Numbered from the stretch's first letter, positions 26,625 through 35,655 are shown. The stretch: DNA of 64,000 nucleotides from Luteibacter sp. SG786 (GCF_011759605.1 NZ_JAAOYX010000001.1:2580851-2644850); one strand, 5' to 3'. Translations and numbers: made by a program. Notes: generated by a model from the sequence alone, not told the origin.

Positions 26625-26638
26625 TGACAGCGCTGTCA
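26625..26638 (+). promoter_or_regulatory. LacI-type operator before TonB receptor
   Basis: TGACAGCGCTGTCA within an 18-bp perfect palindrome (26623-26640, AAT...ATT flanks), 105 bp before the receptor start. It is identical to the site before GH3, so both belong to one regulon. Confidence 0.8.
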
Positions 26639-26742
26639 TTCAAGGATCGATGACGTGCCGTTCGGGGAATAGGGGAAATCTTTGTCACGACCGATGCACG
26701 CGGCGGACAACACATAGTCAATCGATGGATGGGGAGAGCCAG

Positions 26743-29172
26743 ATGAGTCTGCATCGCAACTTGTTGTACGTCGCCATATCGCTCGTGATCGCTCCGGGCA
26801 CGCTGCTTGCCGCGGATCAGGAAACCACAGGGCAGGACGCCGCGTCGAAGAACCCGGCGACTGCCGAACGGAAGGTGCAGAACCTGGACGCCGTCTCGGT
26901 CACCGCGACCAAGCGCGAAACGCCTCTGCAGAAGACGCCGGTGGCTGTTACCGCGATCACGGTCGACACGCTCGACAGGGAGCGCGTGATGACGGTGCAG
27001 GACCTCACCAAGCTGGTTCCCGGCCTGCAAGGCACCTCGCAGGGCGATCATGGCGTGGTGACGCTGACTCTCCGCGGCATCGGCAATGACAGCGCCAAGA
27101 CTGAATACGCCGACCCGGAAGTCGCCACCTTCGTCGACGGCGTTTATGCGCCGCGCGCCGAGGCTGCCTCCGGCCTGCTGCTCGACATGGAAGGCGTGGA
27201 AACGCTGCGTGGCCCGCAGGGCACGCTCTGGGGCCGCAATTCCACCGCGGGCGCCATCAGCTTCCAGACCGCCAAGCCGGACATCGGCGCGGGCTTCTAC
27301 GGCAACGCGCAGGTGGAAGCGGGCAATTACAACCAGACAGGCGCGAGGGCGGCGTTCAATCTGCCCATCAGCGATACCTTCGCCATGCGCGTGGCAGCGG
27401 TGCACCAGCAGCACGACGGCTATGTCGATTATCAGAGGCCATCGGGCCAATTGCCCAGTGTGGCCCAGCAGCAACAGGCCTACCTCGCCTCCGGCGGCAA
27501 CCCGGCCAACTTCAGGCCGATCGATCCCAGCTGGTACGTGCAGAACGGCGACAAGTACAACGCCCAGGATCAGTCCGCCGCGCGCATCAGCACGCTGTGG
27601 CAGCCGAGCGACGCCTTCAAGTGGAACCTTTCGTACGAGTACTTCGTCGATCGCGGCACGCCCAGCCTCAGCCTGATGCAGACCCCGCGCCAGGGCCAGG
27701 ATTTCTGGTCCGCGCTGATCGATACCGCGCCGTACCTGCACCGTACGTCGAACACGGTGCGCAGCCGCATGGACTGGACGATCAACGACGGTGTGCAGCT
27801 GAGTTATATCGCCGGCTACAACAAATATTCCGGCAAGAGCGACTTCGACCAGGACGTGGGCGTCAGCGTACCGACCAGCTTCACCACCAACGGCGTCTAC
27901 CAGGACGATCGCACCAACGATTCGAACTACAAGAACTGGAGCCAGGAAATCAACCTCAAGTCCGTGGGCGCGCAGACCGTGGACTGGATCCTCGGTGCGT
28001 ACTACGGCTACGAAGACAACGACATCCGCTTCGACATCCCCATCATGAACGGCACGCGCTACGGTACCGTGAGTTGGCAGGGGTCCTTCATCCAGCCGAA
28101 GGAAACCGTGGAGTCGTATGCGGTGTTCGGTCAGGCCACGTGGCACTTGAGCGACCACTGGCGTTTGACGGGCGGCGCGCGCTGGTCGCACGACACCAAG
28201 GAGAACAAGGGCGGCATCAACTGGGGTTGGGCGTACGACCCGACCGTTCCCCAGGTACCCATTTCTCCGGATGTCTATCCCAACCCGTCGAACGGCTTCT
28301 CCATCTCGCAGCGGAACACCGCCCGCTACAGCAAGAGCAAGCCCACCTGGTTGCTGCGCCTGGATACCGACGTGAGCGAGAACGGCTTGCTCTATGCCAG
28401 CGTGTCCACCGGCTACAAGTCGGGCGGCACGCAGGACGCGGGCACGCTGTACAAGCCCGAGACGCTGACCAACTACGAAGTCGGCAGCAAGTTCACCTTC
28501 CTCGACGGCCACATGACGTGGAACTCGGCCGTCTACTACGAAGACTTCAAGAACTTCCAGCTCTCGGCACCCATCGTGTATCCCGACGGCAACCATGGCC
28601 TGGGCTTCTCCAATGTGGGTGGCAGCACCAAGGTGCTCGGTATCGAATCGGAGCTGGCGTATCAGGCCACCGACGATCGCTTCAACCTGATCTTCTCCGC
28701 CATTCCGAAGAAGGAACTGGGGCGGCTGGTGTATGCCGGTTCGAACGATTACCAGGGCCTGCCGGCGTGCCCGCCGGAGTCCAACCTCGCCAATTGCGCG
28801 GACGTGACCGGGAACGACCTGCCGCATGCGCCGAATGTGTCGCTCACCGGCATCTACGAGCACACCTTCCACCTTGCCAATGGCGGCCGCCTCACGCCAC
28901 GCATCAGTGCGCAGTACCAGAGCTCCCAGTGGCTCAGCTACTTCAACCTGGGCTCCGGCGACCGGCAGAAGTCGTACACGCGCGGCGACGTGTCGTTGCG
29001 CTACAGCGAGCCGGGCGACAAGTGGTGGGTGAACGCTTACGTGCAGAACGTGTCCGACGGAAAGATCCGCACCAGCGCCGGTCGCTTCCTCATGTCCGAC
29101 GGGTCGCTGCAGTACGTGTCGCAGTACCTCGCGCCGCGTACGTACGGCGTACAGCTGGGCGTCTGGTTCTGA
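26743..29172 (+). CDS. TonB-dependent outer-membrane receptor
   Basis: 809 residues with a signal peptide (to about residue 24, LLAADQ), a TonB-box-like segment (DAVSVTATKRE), a plug domain (PVAVTAITVDTLDR, LVPGLQG, VDGVYAPRAEA, ETLRGPQGTLWGRNSTAG) and a 22-strand barrel ending in GVQLGVWF with terminal F. The FVDGVYxPR and RNSTAGAI motifs are those of the receptors common in sugar-utilisation loci of Caulobacter and Xanthomonadales. GGGGAGAG supports the ATG at 26743 rather than the upstream in-frame codons. It probably imports the oligosaccharide cut by the neighbouring GH35 and GH3 enzymes. A terminator follows. Confidence 0.92.
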   Translation: MSLHRNLLYVAISLVIAPGTLLAADQETTGQDAASKNPATAERKVQNLDAVSVTATKRETPLQKTPVAVTAITVDTLDRERVMTVQDLTKLVPGLQGTSQGDHGVVTLTLRGIGNDSAKTEYADPEVATFVDGVYAPRAEAASGLLLDMEGVETLRGPQGTLWGRNSTAGAISFQTAKPDIGAGFYGNAQVEAGNYNQTGARAAFNLPISDTFAMRVAAVHQQHDGYVDYQRPSGQLPSVAQQQQAYLASGGNPANFRPIDPSWYVQNGDKYNAQDQSAARISTLWQPSDAFKWNLSYEYFVDRGTPSLSLMQTPRQGQDFWSALIDTAPYLHRTSNTVRSRMDWTINDGVQLSYIAGYNKYSGKSDFDQDVGVSVPTSFTTNGVYQDDRTNDSNYKNWSQEINLKSVGAQTVDWILGAYYGYEDNDIRFDIPIMNGTRYGTVSWQGSFIQPKETVESYAVFGQATWHLSDHWRLTGGARWSHDTKENKGGINWGWAYDPTVPQVPISPDVYPNPSNGFSISQRNTARYSKSKPTWLLRLDTDVSENGLLYASVSTGYKSGGTQDAGTLYKPETLTNYEVGSKFTFLDGHMTWNSAVYYEDFKNFQLSAPIVYPDGNHGLGFSNVGGSTKVLGIESELAYQATDDRFNLIFSAIPKKELGRLVYAGSNDYQGLPACPPESNLANCADVTGNDLPHAPNVSLTGIYEHTFHLANGGRLTPRISAQYQSSQWLSYFNLGSGDRQKSYTRGDVSLRYSEPGDKWWVNAYVQNVSDGKIRTSAGRFLMSDGSLQYVSQYLAPRTYGVQLGVWF

Positions 29173-29275
29173 CCTTGATGCACGGCGGCTCCCATGATGC
29201 ACCTGCCGCCTGAGGTTTGCCGTTCTCCCGGCGGCGCCCCGGAAGGGCGTCGCCATCTCTCCCAATGAATGGCGC

Positions 29276-29313
29276 TTGCCGGGCCCGCGTGGGGCGGCCC
29301 GGCAATTCTTTTT
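29276..29313 (+). terminator. Rho-independent terminator after TonB receptor
   Basis: TTGCCGGGCC (29276-29285) pairs with GGCCCGGCAA (29296-29305), followed by TTCTTTTT. The halogenase-like gene starts 31 bases after, so it depends on read-through or its own promoter. Confidence 0.8.
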
Positions 29314-29344
29314 GATCATCGTTCGGCAGCGGCGGGGACACTCC

Positions 29345-30940
29345 ATGGCGCGTCTGAAGAAAGTATTGATCGTGGGCGGCGGCACCGCCGGATGGCTGGC
29401 AGCGTGCTATCTGGCCAAGGCGGTCAACGCGGTCGACCCGCGGAGCGTGCAGGTGCATCTGGTGGAATCGCCCGACATCGGCCTGCTTGGTGTCGGGGAG
29501 GCCACGTTCCCCTCCATTCGCGGCACGCTGTCGGCCATTGGTCTCGACGAGCGCCGTTTCCTCGTCGGCGCCACGGCAACGTACAAGCAGGGCATCCACT
29601 ATCGCCACTGGGTACGCCCACCCGGCGCACCCGGGCCGGACCATTTCTTCCATCCGTTCAACGTGCCCAGCCAACGTCCCGGTGGGCCGGAGCTGTTGCC
29701 GTACTGGTTGCTGGGCGCCGCTCCCGCGGGCATGCCGTTCGCCGACGCTGTGTCGATGCAGACCACCCTGGTCGATCACTCGCGCGCGCCCAAACGGGCA
29801 AGGGATGCGGACTACCAGGGGCCGATGAACCACGCGTTCCACTTCGATGCCGCCTGTTTCGCACGCGTGTTGGCGGAACATGGCCAGCAGGCGCTCGGTG
29901 TGGTGCGCCATGCGGCGACCGTGGAGCGCACGGAACTGGACGAGCATGGCGCCATCGCGCGGGTGGTGACGAAGGAGGAGGGCGCACTCACCGCCGATCT
30001 CTACGTGGACTGCACCGGCCTGCGCGGCGCCCTCATCGGCAACGCCATGCAGTCGCCGTTCCGCAGCCGCGCGGATGTGCTGTTCGCCGACCGCGCGGTG
30101 GCGATGCAGGTACCCTATGACACCCCCGACGCCCCGATTGCCTCGTACACGATTTCCACGGCCCAGGAGGCCGGGTGGATCTGGGACATCGGCCTGCAGA
30201 AGCGGCGTGGCGTGGGATACGTGTATTCGTCGCGGCACACCGACGACGAACGCGCCGAGGAGGTTTTCCGCTGCTACGTGGGCCCCGCGGGCGATGCCCT
30301 GAAGGCCATGCACATCAAGTTCGAAACGGGGTACCGTCCGGAGCACTGGCGCAAGAACTGCGTGGCAGTAGGCCTCGCAGGCGGCTTCGTGGAGCCGCTG
30401 GAATCCACCGGCATCGCCCTGGTGGAACTGGCAACCTATCTGCTCACGCACCTTCTACCCGCCGACACCGACGAGATGGAAGGCGCCGCGCGTCACTTCA
30501 ACGAGATGATGGTGGCCCGTTACGATCGCATCATCGACTTCATCAAGATGCACTATTGCCTGAGCCAGCGCCGCGACTCGCGTTTCTGGATCGACAACAC
30601 CGACCCTGCGAGCATCCCGGCAACCCTTCAGGACAAGCTCGAGAAGTGGAAGCATCGCCCGCCGCACCGGCTGGATTTCGTCAGCGATCTGGAGATGTTC
30701 ATGACCTCCAGCTGGCAATACGTGTTGTACGGTATGGAGTTCAAGACCGATCTCGAACCCATGCGCAGCGCTTACCCGCACGTGGACGCTGCGCGCCATG
30801 AGTTCGCCATGATCCAGCAGGCCGCCCTTCGCGCGCTCGACGACTTGCCGGACCATCGGGCGCTTGTCGAGCAGCTGTGCGACGAGCACGCCCGGCGCGG
30901 CCAGGGTCATGCCGCCGGTGTTCTCCACGCCTCGGCCTGA
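29345..30940 (+). CDS. Flavin-dependent tryptophan-halogenase-like protein
   Basis: 531 residues. The FAD-binding GGGTAG is at 11-16; a lysine equivalent to the catalytic lysine of PrnA is K81 (ATYKQGIHYRHW); the C-terminal part has GFVEPLESTGIALVE, where the catalytic glutamate of halogenases lies. The halogenase motif W-x-W-x-I-P reads GWIWDIG (277-283), with the proline replaced by glycine. The family is often found next to TonB receptors in sugar loci of Caulobacter and Xanthomonadales, where its real reaction is not established. True halogenation of free tryptophan is therefore doubtful. Its last 34 bases overlap the convergent LysR gene. Confidence 0.85.
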   Translation: MARLKKVLIVGGGTAGWLAACYLAKAVNAVDPRSVQVHLVESPDIGLLGVGEATFPSIRGTLSAIGLDERRFLVGATATYKQGIHYRHWVRPPGAPGPDHFFHPFNVPSQRPGGPELLPYWLLGAAPAGMPFADAVSMQTTLVDHSRAPKRARDADYQGPMNHAFHFDAACFARVLAEHGQQALGVVRHAATVERTELDEHGAIARVVTKEEGALTADLYVDCTGLRGALIGNAMQSPFRSRADVLFADRAVAMQVPYDTPDAPIASYTISTAQEAGWIWDIGLQKRRGVGYVYSSRHTDDERAEEVFRCYVGPAGDALKAMHIKFETGYRPEHWRKNCVAVGLAGGFVEPLESTGIALVELATYLLTHLLPADTDEMEGAARHFNEMMVARYDRIIDFIKMHYCLSQRRDSRFWIDNTDPASIPATLQDKLEKWKHRPPHRLDFVSDLEMFMTSSWQYVLYGMEFKTDLEPMRSAYPHVDAARHEFAMIQQAALRALDDLPDHRALVEQLCDEHARRGQGHAAGVLHASA

Positions 30941-31839
30941 ACCACCGATTCGATGCACGCGCGCAGCCAGCGCTGTGCCGGATGCTTGTCGTTCCGCCGG
31001 TGCCAGATCATCACGTAGGGGCAGGGCGCCAGGTCGATCGGCGGCTGGCGGATCTTCAGATGATGTTTCCACCGGTCGTCGTCGACTACGCCGAGCATCA
31101 ACGTCCCGACGAGGTCCGACGTTGCGATCAGCGCCGGTGCCGGATACATCTGCGTGACGGTGACGCTCAGTCGCCTCGACAGTCCCCTCCTGGCGAGCAC
31201 GGTGTCGGTATGGCCGAAACGATCGCCCTCGGGCGAGACCAGCAAGTGGTCGAGCGATAGGTATGTGTCGAGATCGAGCGGGCGACCGGCCGCGGGATGG
31301 CCTTTCCGCATGACGCATACGAAGGGTTCTTCGAACAGGGGCTGCACGAATATCCGACCGGGCGCGCTCCTTGGCGGCACCCCGATCGCGATATCCGCCT
31401 CGCCGCTGTCGAGCAGTGTGATCGCTTCGTCCCTCGCGCCATAGGTAACGACGTGCAGCGCGATGGAAGGACTGCCGGTGCGAAGTCGTTCGATCAGGCG
31501 CGGCGCGACCTTGAAGGCGGCATGCTCCTGCATCGCGATGTTGAACGTGAGCGTCGACTCCCGCGGATCGAAGTCGTCCGTGATACGAAGTGTCTGCCTG
31601 ATCTCGCGCAGCGCTCGTCCGATGGGCTTGGAAAGATCCATGGCCCGCTGGGTCGGCTGGAGACCCTCCTTTCCGCGGACGAACAGTTCGTCGTTGAAAA
31701 GGCTGCGCAAGCGGGCGAGCGCCGCGCTCATCGCCGGTTGCGTCCTGCCGATGCGCCTTGCCGCCTTGGTGACGCTGCGCTCCGTCATCAACGCATCGAA
31801 GGCCACCAGCAGGTTGAGGTCAAGCCCATGTAAATCCAT
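30907..31839 (-). CDS. LysR-family transcriptional regulator
   Basis: 310 residues. An N-terminal winged HTH (LDLNLLVAFDALMTERSVTKAARRIGRTQPAMSAALARLR, listed here by its key features S-x-T-x-A-A and Q-P-A-M-S) is followed by a two-lobed effector domain typical of the NodD/NahR/LinR-like branch (F-N-I-A-M-Q-E near 95, IAIGVPPRSAPGRIF). It is divergent from the tautomerase gene at 31937 and likely controls it and itself. The only start with no earlier alternative is at 31839. The 3' end overlaps the halogenase gene tail to tail. Confidence 0.9.
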   Translation of the reverse strand: MDLHGLDLNLLVAFDALMTERSVTKAARRIGRTQPAMSAALARLRSLFNDELFVRGKEGLQPTQRAMDLSKPIGRALREIRQTLRITDDFDPRESTLTFNIAMQEHAAFKVAPRLIERLRTGSPSIALHVVTYGARDEAITLLDSGEADIAIGVPPRSAPGRIFVQPLFEEPFVCVMRKGHPAAGRPLDLDTYLSLDHLLVSPEGDRFGHTDTVLARRGLSRRLSVTVTQMYPAPALIATSDLVGTLMLGVVDDDRWKHHLKIRQPPIDLAPCPYVMIWHRRNDKHPAQRWLRACIESVVQAEAWRTPAA

Positions 31840-31844
31840 GGAAT

Positions 31845-31855
31845 TGATGTAATCA
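31845..31855. promoter_or_regulatory. LysR-type site between LysR and tautomerase genes
   Basis: TGAT-GTA-ATCA, an AT-rich dyad inside TTGATGTAATCACAT, 6 bp upstream of the LysR start and 82 bp before the tautomerase. Position and dyad fit an autoregulatory LysR site; the core is short. Confidence 0.4.
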
Positions 31856-31936
31856 CATATCCCTTATCGATGGAACGGCCGGGCATACTCGCCGCCGAGT
31901 CACCCCTCCCATCCCCGAAAACCAAGGAAAACTTCC

Positions 31937-32149
31937 ATGCCGTTCGCCAACTTCAAGGTTCCCGAAGCCGCGCTCTCCCGCGCGCAGAAGGAAGAGATCG
32001 TTCACCGCACCACGGCCATGCTCGTCGAATATTTCTCGGAAGCCGCCCGGCCGCACACGATGGTCCTGATCGAAGAAGTGAAAGACGGAGGCTACGCCCG
32101 GGCCGATGAGGTATTCACCATTCCGGAAGCCTATCGCGCGAAGGATTGA
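31937..32149 (+). CDS. 4-oxalocrotonate tautomerase-like small protein
   Basis: 70 residues, the right size for the 4-OT superfamily, with proline directly after the initiator methionine (MPFANFKVPEAAL); in this family the N-terminal proline exposed after Met removal is the catalytic base. The later HTMVLIEEVKDGGYARADE region matches the second strand and loop. AAGGAAAAC is well placed before the ATG. The substrate is unknown. The divergent LysR gene is the probable regulator. Confidence 0.85.
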   Translation: MPFANFKVPEAALSRAQKEEIVHRTTAMLVEYFSEAARPHTMVLIEEVKDGGYARADEVFTIPEAYRAKD

Positions 32150-32172
32150 GCGACAGGGCGTCTGTTTGCCCA

Positions 32173-33390
32173 TTATTTCGGCAGAAGGTGGTACAGGCCG
32201 CCGGGTGAGCCGTCTTCAAGCATCCAGAGCGAACCGTCCGGCGCCTCTTCGATATCGCGGACGCGCTTGCCGACGCTCCACCGCTGAACCGCCGTGGCGC
32301 CGCCATTGTGGTCGAACGTGACGCGAACGATGCCCAGGCTCACAAGGCCGCTTAGCAGCGCGCTGCCATTCCAGTCCGGGAACAGCTTGCCCTTGTAGAA
32401 CATGAGATTGCCCGGAGCGATCACCGGGCTCCAATAGATCACCGGCTTGACCAGGTCGGGACGCGTGTCGGGGCTGGGAATCGGTACGCCGTTGTAGTTG
32501 ATGCCGTAGGAGACCAGCGGCCAGCCATAGTTCTTGCCGCGCTGGATCAGGTTCAGTTCGTCGCCACCGCGCGGGCCATGCTCGAGCTCCCACAAGCGGC
32601 CGTCCGGTGCGAAGGCGAGGCCGTAGGGCGTGCGGTGGCCGATGCTCCAGGTTTCCGCCGGCGTGCGGTTGGGGCCCTGGAACGTATAGGTGCTGACGAC
32701 GGGCGCCGTTTTGGCCTTCTCGGTGTCGGCCGGCGGATCGATCAGCGGAATGGTGCTCGCGCCGACCTTGCCCGCCCAGGGGTTGCCGGGCGCCGGTTTG
32801 CCGTCGAGCGTCAGTCGAAGGATCTTGCCCACCGGCTGACTGGGGTCCTGCGCTGGCGTGAAGCGCTGGCGGTCGCCCAGTGTGAGGAAGAGATACTTGC
32901 CGTCCGGCGAAAAGGCGATCTGACCGCCGGGCTGGCCGCCCTTGCCCGAGGGTACCTGGCGCCACAGCACCTGGAAGCCCTCGAGCCGGGGCTTGTCGTC
33001 GAGCACCAGCCGCCCGCGACCCAGGGCCACCGCGCCGCCGTAATCGCCCGGCTCGACATAGGTGAGGTACACGTTGTGGTCGGTCGCGTAGTGAGGCGAC
33101 AGGAACACGCCCAGCATGCCGTTCTGACCTTCGTAATAGCTCGCTGGTATGCCCCCGAGATCGGTCTTGGCGCCTTCCGGCGTCACGAGGGCGACGCGGC
33201 CGACCTTCTCGGTGACGAGCATGCGGCCATCGGGCAGGAACGCGATACGCCAGGGCACGTCGAAACTCGCCACCCTGGTGATGGTGAAGGGCAGGTCGGG
33301 TTCGGGCTTCTGCTCGCCCGCGTTGGTCTGGGCGTGGGCCACATTCGCGGCCAGAACCGCCAGTAATACCCCGTTTACCCGTTTCATCAT
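32173..33390 (-). CDS. PQQ-dependent sugar dehydrogenase (Asd/YliI-like), exported
   Basis: 405 residues with a signal peptide (MMKRVNGVLLAVLAANVAHAQ). Six-bladed propeller motifs of the soluble glucose/sorbosone dehydrogenase family are present: VPWRIAFLPDGRMLVTEK, GMLGVFLSPHYATDHNVYL, GGQIAFSPDGKYLFLTLGDR, GHRTPYGLAFAPDGRLWELEHGPRGGDELN, YSWP-like NYGWPLVSYG, and a final EEAPDGSLWMLEDGSPGGLYHLLP. It acts in the periplasm and oxidises aldose sugars, passing electrons to PQQ. No PQQ synthesis genes are in the window. The frame begins at 33435, but GGACGCGG supports the ATG at 33390. Confidence 0.9.
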   Translation of the reverse strand: MMKRVNGVLLAVLAANVAHAQTNAGEQKPEPDLPFTITRVASFDVPWRIAFLPDGRMLVTEKVGRVALVTPEGAKTDLGGIPASYYEGQNGMLGVFLSPHYATDHNVYLTYVEPGDYGGAVALGRGRLVLDDKPRLEGFQVLWRQVPSGKGGQPGGQIAFSPDGKYLFLTLGDRQRFTPAQDPSQPVGKILRLTLDGKPAPGNPWAGKVGASTIPLIDPPADTEKAKTAPVVSTYTFQGPNRTPAETWSIGHRTPYGLAFAPDGRLWELEHGPRGGDELNLIQRGKNYGWPLVSYGINYNGVPIPSPDTRPDLVKPVIYWSPVIAPGNLMFYKGKLFPDWNGSALLSGLVSLGIVRVTFDHNGGATAVQRWSVGKRVRDIEEAPDGSLWMLEDGSPGGLYHLLPK

Positions 33391-33502
33391 GTCCGCGTCC
33401 CCGTCCGAGTGATTCGGCCATCTTAGCGTCGCCACCCCTCACGAGGCGTGACAGTTACTTTAGGTTTGGCGCTCGCTTGCAAACGGCGCATGTCGGGCAT
33501 AC

Positions 33503-33522
33503 AGTGAACCAAATGGTTCACT
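33503..33522 (+). promoter_or_regulatory. Palindromic operator over the ArsR start codon
   Basis: AGTGAACC (33503-33510) and GGTTCACT (33515-33522) are perfect inverted arms separated by AAAT. The ATG of the ArsR gene (33513-33515) lies inside. This is the place and form expected for autorepression of an ArsR/SRPBCC pair. Confidence 0.65.
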
Positions 33523-33875
33523 ATCAAGCCTCGCTGGACGCAACCTTTGCCGCGCTTTCCGATGTCACCCGTCGGGGCGTGCTGGAGCAGCTTGGCGAAT
33601 CGGAAGCCTCGGTGTCCGATCTCGCCCAACGGTTCCGGATGACCCTTACGGGCATGAAGAAGCACATCGGTGTGTTGGAGCAGGCTGGACTGGTGACGAC
33701 GGAAAAGGTCGGGCGCGTCCGAACCTGCAAGCTCGGGCCGCGCCGCCTGGAAGAGGAGGCCGCCTGGATCGAACGGCACCGCCAACTCTGGAGTGCACGC
33801 TTCGACGCTTTGGACGAGATCGTCGAGCACTTGAAACGCAAGGAGAAGACAGATGCCCAACGAAAGAGAAGGTAA
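33513..33875 (+). CDS. ArsR-family repressor, SRPBCC-linked
   Basis: 120 residues, winged helix: LDATFAALSDVTRRGVLEQLGESEASVSDLAQRF, with the recognition helix MTLTGMKKHIGVLEQAGLV and the wing VGRVRTCKLGPRRL. There are no metal-binding cysteines of the arsenic or cadmium sensors. The WIERHRQLWSARFDALDEIVEHL tail is typical of the subgroup next to SRPBCC (AHSA1) genes. It overlaps the next gene by 23 bases, and AAGGAG inside its 3' end serves that gene. The frame starts upstream at 33477, but the ATG in the palindrome is preferred. Confidence 0.88.
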   Translation: MVHYQASLDATFAALSDVTRRGVLEQLGESEASVSDLAQRFRMTLTGMKKHIGVLEQAGLVTTEKVGRVRTCKLGPRRLEEEAAWIERHRQLWSARFDALDEIVEHLKRKEKTDAQRKRR

Positions 33876-34353
33876 TCCGGCCGCCATGAACCCGACCTCC
33901 GTGGAACGCAGATCCGAGCGCGAACTCGTCGTGACGCGAACATTCGACGCCCCTGTGCATATCGTTTTCGAAGCCTGGAGCACCCCCGACCTGTTCAAGC
34001 AATGGTGGGTTCCGAAGTCCACGGGCATGACGCTTGTATCGTGCGAGATGGATATCCGTACCGGCGGCACGTACCGACTCGTGTTTCGCCACCCGGCCTT
34101 CGACCAGCCGATGGCGTTCTTCGGCACGTACAAGGAAGTCACCGCGAACACGCGCATCGTCTGGACGAACGAAGAAAGCGAAGACGGCGCCGTAACCACC
34201 GTGACGTTCGAAGAGCGCGCCGGCAAGACGCAGGTCACGCTGCACGAGCTCTATCCCACCGAAGCGGCCCGCGACGAAGCCATCGCCGGTTCGGCGGAAG
34301 GGCTACCCGAGCAGTTTGCGCAACTGGACGAGTTGCTCGCCGCCAGGGCGTGA
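33853..34353 (+). CDS. SRPBCC/AHSA1-domain protein
   Basis: 166 residues of the Bet v1-like fold: LVVTRTFDAPVHIVFEAWSTPDLFKQWW, MDIRTGGTYRL, FFGTYKEVTANTRIVWTNE, and the C-terminal helix QFAQLDELLA. These small proteins bind hydrophobic ligands; their role beside ArsR regulators is not known. It starts at an ATG within the end of the ArsR frame and is translationally coupled to it. Convergent with the Nramp-like gene. Confidence 0.88.
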   Translation: MPNEREGNPAAMNPTSVERRSERELVVTRTFDAPVHIVFEAWSTPDLFKQWWVPKSTGMTLVSCEMDIRTGGTYRLVFRHPAFDQPMAFFGTYKEVTANTRIVWTNEESEDGAVTTVTFEERAGKTQVTLHELYPTEAARDEAIAGSAEGLPEQFAQLDELLAARA

Positions 34354-34386
34354 CAACGGGATGTCGTCAAGTCCGTCGCCCGAGGG

Positions 34387-35655
34387 TCACAGGAACAGAC
34401 CCAGGGCGACGAGCCCCATCGCCCCGGTCGCGATCCACCCAACGACGCGCAGCGCGCCCTTGAGGATGAACGGGCCCATCAGGGCCCTGCTGGAGGCAGC
34501 GAGCATGATCGCCCCCATGAGTGGCACCGCGACAACGCCGTTGATGACGGCAGACCAGAACAGCAACCGGAACGGCGCGATGGGCAGGAAGGTCAGCAGC
34601 GTTCCCAGCGCCGTGGCAATCGCCAGGATCGCGTAGAACGTGCGGGCCTGGTCCACGGTGCTTTCCAGGCTGCCTTCCTGCCCGAGCAACTCGGACAGCG
34701 CATAGGCAGCGGAGCCTGCCAGCACGGGAACGGCGAGCATGCCGGTGCCGACGATGCCCAGCGTGAACAGCGTCGATGCGAGGTGGCCACCGAGCGGATC
34801 CAGCGCGCGCGCCGCGTCGGCCGAGGTGTCGATCGACGTCACGCCGGCACCGTGCAGCACCACGGCGGCGGTCAGCATGATGAAGAACGCGACGGCGTTC
34901 GAATAGATCATGCCCAGGTCCGTGTCGACACGTATGCGCTGGAATTCTTCCGGCGCGTCTTCCGGTGCGGACAGCAGCGACCGGGCGCCCGGATCGGCCC
35001 GCTCGGTCTCGACTTCCTGTGCCGCCTGCCAGAAGAAGAGGTAGGGGCTTACGGTCGTGCCGAACACGGCCGTGAGCGCGACCAGCGTCTGATGGTTCCA
35101 CTCTGCCGGACGCCAGTGCGCGAGCAAGTCCCGCCAGGGAATCCCCACGACGCATGCTGTGAGGACATAGGCGAGAAGGCTCATCGTCAGGAGTTTGAGG
35201 ATAGGCGCGTAGTGCCGGAACGGAATGAACATTTCCAGCAGCAGCGACACAGCGGCGCAGAGCAGGGCCAGGTAGCGGGGATGCCCGTCGGTGAGCATGG
35301 CCAGCGCATCCCCCATGGCTCCGATATCCGCGGCCAGGTTCACCACATTGTTGACGACGAGCAACGCCACGAGGCCACCCACCAGGCCACGCGGCAGGAT
35401 TCGCACCAGATTGGCCGTCAACCCCATTCCCGTTACCCGGGCGATATGGGCACAGATCGTCTGGATGCCGATCATCAACGGCACCGTGGCCACGGTCGTC
35501 CAGAGCATGCCGTAGCCTAGCTGCGTGCCCACCTGCGAATAGGTGGCCACGCCGCTGGGATCGTCGTCCGCGGCGCCCGTGACCAGACCGGCCCCGAACC
35601 GTCGCCAGACGCCTCTCGTTCGTGCGACGCCGACGCTGGCGGCGTTAGTCGGCAC
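34387..35655 (-). CDS. Nramp-related divalent cation transporter
   Basis: 422 residues with about eleven membrane segments. The TM1 motif reads DDDPSGVATYSQVG where true Nramp Mn/Fe carriers have DPGN, and the TM6 region (FFIMLTAAVVLHGAG) lacks the A-x2-MPH metal motif. Such variants are found in Nramp-related transporters whose ion may be magnesium or something else, so the substrate is open. The start overlaps the stop of the BON-domain gene by 11 bases, so the two are co-translated. The pair lies in the second FNR-box cluster. Confidence 0.85.
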   Translation of the reverse strand: MPTNAASVGVARTRGVWRRFGAGLVTGAADDDPSGVATYSQVGTQLGYGMLWTTVATVPLMIGIQTICAHIARVTGMGLTANLVRILPRGLVGGLVALLVVNNVVNLAADIGAMGDALAMLTDGHPRYLALLCAAVSLLLEMFIPFRHYAPILKLLTMSLLAYVLTACVVGIPWRDLLAHWRPAEWNHQTLVALTAVFGTTVSPYLFFWQAAQEVETERADPGARSLLSAPEDAPEEFQRIRVDTDLGMIYSNAVAFFIMLTAAVVLHGAGVTSIDTSADAARALDPLGGHLASTLFTLGIVGTGMLAVPVLAGSAAYALSELLGQEGSLESTVDQARTFYAILAIATALGTLLTFLPIAPFRLLFWSAVINGVVAVPLMGAIMLAASSRALMGPFILKGALRVVGWIATGAMGLVALGLFL

